The position numbers and the translations under genes are program-made. This document shows positions 62,408 to 64,000 of a stretch of DNA of 64,000 bases, one piece after another. The DNA lies in NCBI RefSeq assembly GCF_007002745.1, contig NZ_SGNY01000010.1, positions 166,593 through 230,592 of the forward strand, in the 5' to 3' direction. The DNA is from Martinezella rhizogenes. GTDB taxonomy: Bacteria; Pseudomonadota; Alphaproteobacteria; Rhizobiales; Rhizobiaceae. Numbering within the stretch: the stretch's first letter is position 1; each line of letters begins with the position of its first letter. The notes under the pieces were generated by a model. That model was not told the DNA's origin, ran no database searches, and saw only the letters and a list, made by a program, of their open reading frames with translations.

Positions 62408-63681
62408 CCGCCATTCTGGAAAATCTCGCCGCCGCCCGCCGCGCCGGCAAACCCGCGGGCATCACGTCCGTCTGTTCGGCCCACCCCGTCGTCCTGCGCG
62501 CCGCGATCCGCCGCGCCGCCGCCAGCAAGACAGCCGTGCTGATCGAGGCGACCTGCAATCAGGTCAACCATCTCGGCGGTTATACCGGCATGACGCCGCG
62601 TGATTTCGTTGCCTTCGTCAACAGCATCGCGGCGGAAGAAGGACTGCCCGGCGAACTCCTGATTTTCGGCGGCGATCATCTCGGACCCAACCCCTGGCGC
62701 AGGGAGAAGGCCGAAGAGGCGCTGATAAAAGCCGCCGCCATGGTCGAGGCCTATGTGGCATCGGGCTTTCGCAAGATTCACCTTGATGCATCGATGGGCT
62801 GCGCCGGTGAGCCGGCAGCGCTGGATGACGTCACCATCGCCAACCGCGCCGCCAAACTTGCGGCCGTTGCCGAAAAGGCGGCCACCGATGCCGGCCTGCC
62901 CAAACCGCTTTATATTCTCGGCACCGAAGTGCCGGTGCCTGGCGGTGCCGACCATGTGCTCGACACGGTTGCGCCAACGCAGCCGCAGGCGGCGCGCAAC
63001 ACCATCGACCTTCACCGCGAGATATTCGCGCAGCACGGTCTTTCGCAAGCCTTCGAACGGGTCATCGCTTTCGTCGTGCAGCCCGGCGTGGAATTCGGCA
63101 GCGACAATGTCGTCGCTTATGATCCGCAGGCCGCGGAGGCGCTGAGCGCCGTTCTGGACGGCGAACCGCAGCTGGTGTTTGAGGCCCATTCCACCGATTA
63201 CCAGACCGAACCTGCCCTTGCCGCACTGGTGCGCGACGGATATCCGATCCTCAAGGTGGGTCCGGGCCTCACCTTCGCTTACCGGGAAGCGCTTTATGCG
63301 CTTGATATGATCGCATCCGAAATGGTCGGCACCTATGGCGACCGGCCGCTGGCGCGGACCATGGAAAAACTGATGTTGAGCGCGCCGGGCGACTGGCAGG
63401 GCCATTACCATGGCGACGACATCACGCTGCGATTGCAGCGCCACTATAGTTACAGCGACCGCATCCGTTATTACTGGACGCGGCCGGAAGCGTTGCAGGC
63501 CGTTTCCGCCTTGCATGAGGCGCTGGATGGGAAGACAATTCCCGAAACCCTGCTGCGCCAGTATCTCGGCGAATTACCGCTCGCCACAGTTGCGGGCGAA
63601 GACGCGGAAGAGATTTTGATCGCGGCTGTGGATCAGGTTCTGGCGACCTATCACGCGGCGACGGGCGAAGGCCGCCACTGA
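62404..63681 (+). CDS. PF08013 protein, D-tagatose 6-phosphate 4-epimerase type
   Basis: A 425-residue GatZ/KbaZ-like protein. [39 protein letters not shown] and [13 protein letters not shown] are the barrel motifs of PF08013. In A. fabrum C58 a PF08013 enzyme in this context converts D-tagatose 6-phosphate to D-fructose 6-phosphate by C4 epimerisation, replacing the aldolase route. No GatY/KbaY partner gene is visible, which supports an independent epimerase role. Translationally coupled to the kinase. Confidence 0.93.
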   Translation: MTAILENLAAARRAGKPAGITSVCSAHPVVLRAAIRRAAASKTAVLIEATCNQVNHLGGYTGMTPRDFVAFVNSIAAEEGLPGELLIFGGDHLGPNPWRREKAEEALIKAAAMVEAYVASGFRKIHLDASMGCAGEPAALDDVTIANRAAKLAAVAEKAATDAGLPKPLYILGTEVPVPGGADHVLDTVAPTQPQAARNTIDLHREIFAQHGLSQAFERVIAFVVQPGVEFGSDNVVAYDPQAAEALSAVLDGEPQLVFEAHSTDYQTEPALAALVRDGYPILKVGPGLTFAYREALYALDMIASEMVGTYGDRPLARTMEKLMLSAPGDWQGHYHGDDITLRLQRHYSYSDRIRYYWTRPEALQAVSALHEALDGKTIPETLLRQYLGELPLATVAGEDAEEILIAAVDQVLATYHAATGEGRH

Positions 63682-63805
63682 CGGCAATCATAAATCCGGA
63701 TGCCCCTGCGGCAGAGGCCGCCGGAGCGAAATGGGGGAAGTGCGAGCGGTTTTCATTTGGAATCCCGCTCAAACTCATAACTGTATCCGTGAGGGAGGAC
63801 GACTA

Positions 63806-64000
63806 ATGGCAACTCGAAACACGAGCGGTCTGGCGCGGGTGATGCTTGCGCCATCGGTGCTGTTATTGCTGGTGTGGATGATCGTGCCTCTGGCGATGAC
63901 GCTGTGGTTCTCGTTCCAGAACTACAATCTCCTCAACCCGGCCAATGTCAGCTTTGCGGGTCTCTTCAATTACCAGTATTTCTACACCGACCCGGCCTTC
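63806..64000 (+). CDS. ABC sugar/polyol importer permease (partial)
   Basis: The first 65 residues of a MalF-type permease: a basic start, a hydrophobic helix (VMLAPSVLLLLVWMIVPLAMTLWFSF) and QNYNLLNP, where the first periplasmic loop begins. GGGAGGACGACTA precedes ATG 63806. It follows the epimerase gene after 124 nt that contain a nested hairpin (63696-63725) and presumably starts the permease-ATPase part of the polyol importer, cut by the right edge. Confidence 0.85.
   Translation, partial: MATRNTSGLARVMLAPSVLLLLVWMIVPLAMTLWFSFQNYNLLNPANVSFAGLFNYQYFYTDPAF

Noticed and set aside
57723..63681. Sulfoquinovose (smo-type) or simple sorbitol operon
   Set aside because: No monooxygenase or glycosidase is present, and the PF00107/PF00294/PF08013 set fits altritol/galactitol use better than sorbitol alone.

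Overview
The window looks like a chromosomal segment of an Agrobacterium (Rhizobiaceae), most likely a member of the A. tumefaciens species complex close to A. fabrum C58. The main support is the D-galacturonate block (uronate dehydrogenase, galactarolactone cycloisomerase and isomerase, KdgD, KduI/KduD, KdgF), the galactitol/D-altritol block, a cspA-ORF-rpsU cold-shock operon as described in Sinorhizobium, RIME-like palindromic repeats, and uniformly GC-rich coding. No tRNA, rRNA, prophage, insertion sequence or CRISPR array was seen. Gene content is dominated by carbohydrate uptake and catabolism: parts of four CUT1-type ABC importers, one orphan sugar-binding protein, one TRAP importer, and at least ten regulators, mostly beside the operons they probably control.

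Left part (1-10.8 kb): a truncated ABC importer (binding protein and ATPase) in one operon with a GH51 alpha-L-arabinofuranosidase, preceded by a near-perfect operator palindrome and an unusual ArsR-type regulator. Then come an orphan Tat-type sugar-binding protein and a divergent LacI-regulated operon (DUF2264 protein, 2-hydroxyacid dehydrogenase, isomerase). From 11 to 20.75 kb a complete CUT1 importer lies opposite a TetR regulator and an operon of two Gfo/Idh/MocA oxidoreductases, a DUF993 aldolase-like protein and a TIM-barrel isomerase. Two matching 14-bp palindromes tie the regulator to this unassigned sugar pathway.

Middle part (20.8-30.6 kb): a run of small stress-type genes with strong Shine-Dalgarno sites (cold-shock protein, ORF2, ribosomal protein S21, several short hydrophilic proteins, two tiny membrane or exported proteins), a candidate small RNA, an acyltransferase-3 membrane protein, a stand-alone acyl carrier protein, and a FecI-FecR-TonB receptor iron/heme surface-signalling set with an iron-responsive (IRO-like) box.

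Pectin/uronate part (30.6-39.8 kb): a GH105 unsaturated uronyl hydrolase, Gli, Gci, KdgD, KduD, KduI, Udh, a FadR-type GntR regulator, KdgF and an M24 peptidase. Together they take unsaturated oligogalacturonides and free D-galacturonate to 2-keto-3-deoxygluconate or alpha-ketoglutarate semialdehyde. Two operator-like palindromes sharing a half-site sit in front of the kdgD and kduI/udh transcription units.

Right part (39.8-64 kb): an ABC sugar operon ending in a natural fusion of a Gfo/Idh/MocA oxidoreductase with an aldo/keto reductase, an AraC-flanked Fsr-type efflux gene, a LysR regulator, a TRAP importer operon with an SAF-domain oxidoreductase, a small monooxygenase-fold protein and a beta-hydroxyacid dehydrogenase, and finally the galactitol/D-altritol cluster (PF00107 and SDR dehydrogenases, binding protein, PF00294 kinase, PF08013 epimerase, permease cut by the right edge). 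The least explained units are the DUF2264 operon, the DUF993/TetR operon, the SAF/TRAP operon and the oxidoreductase fusion.
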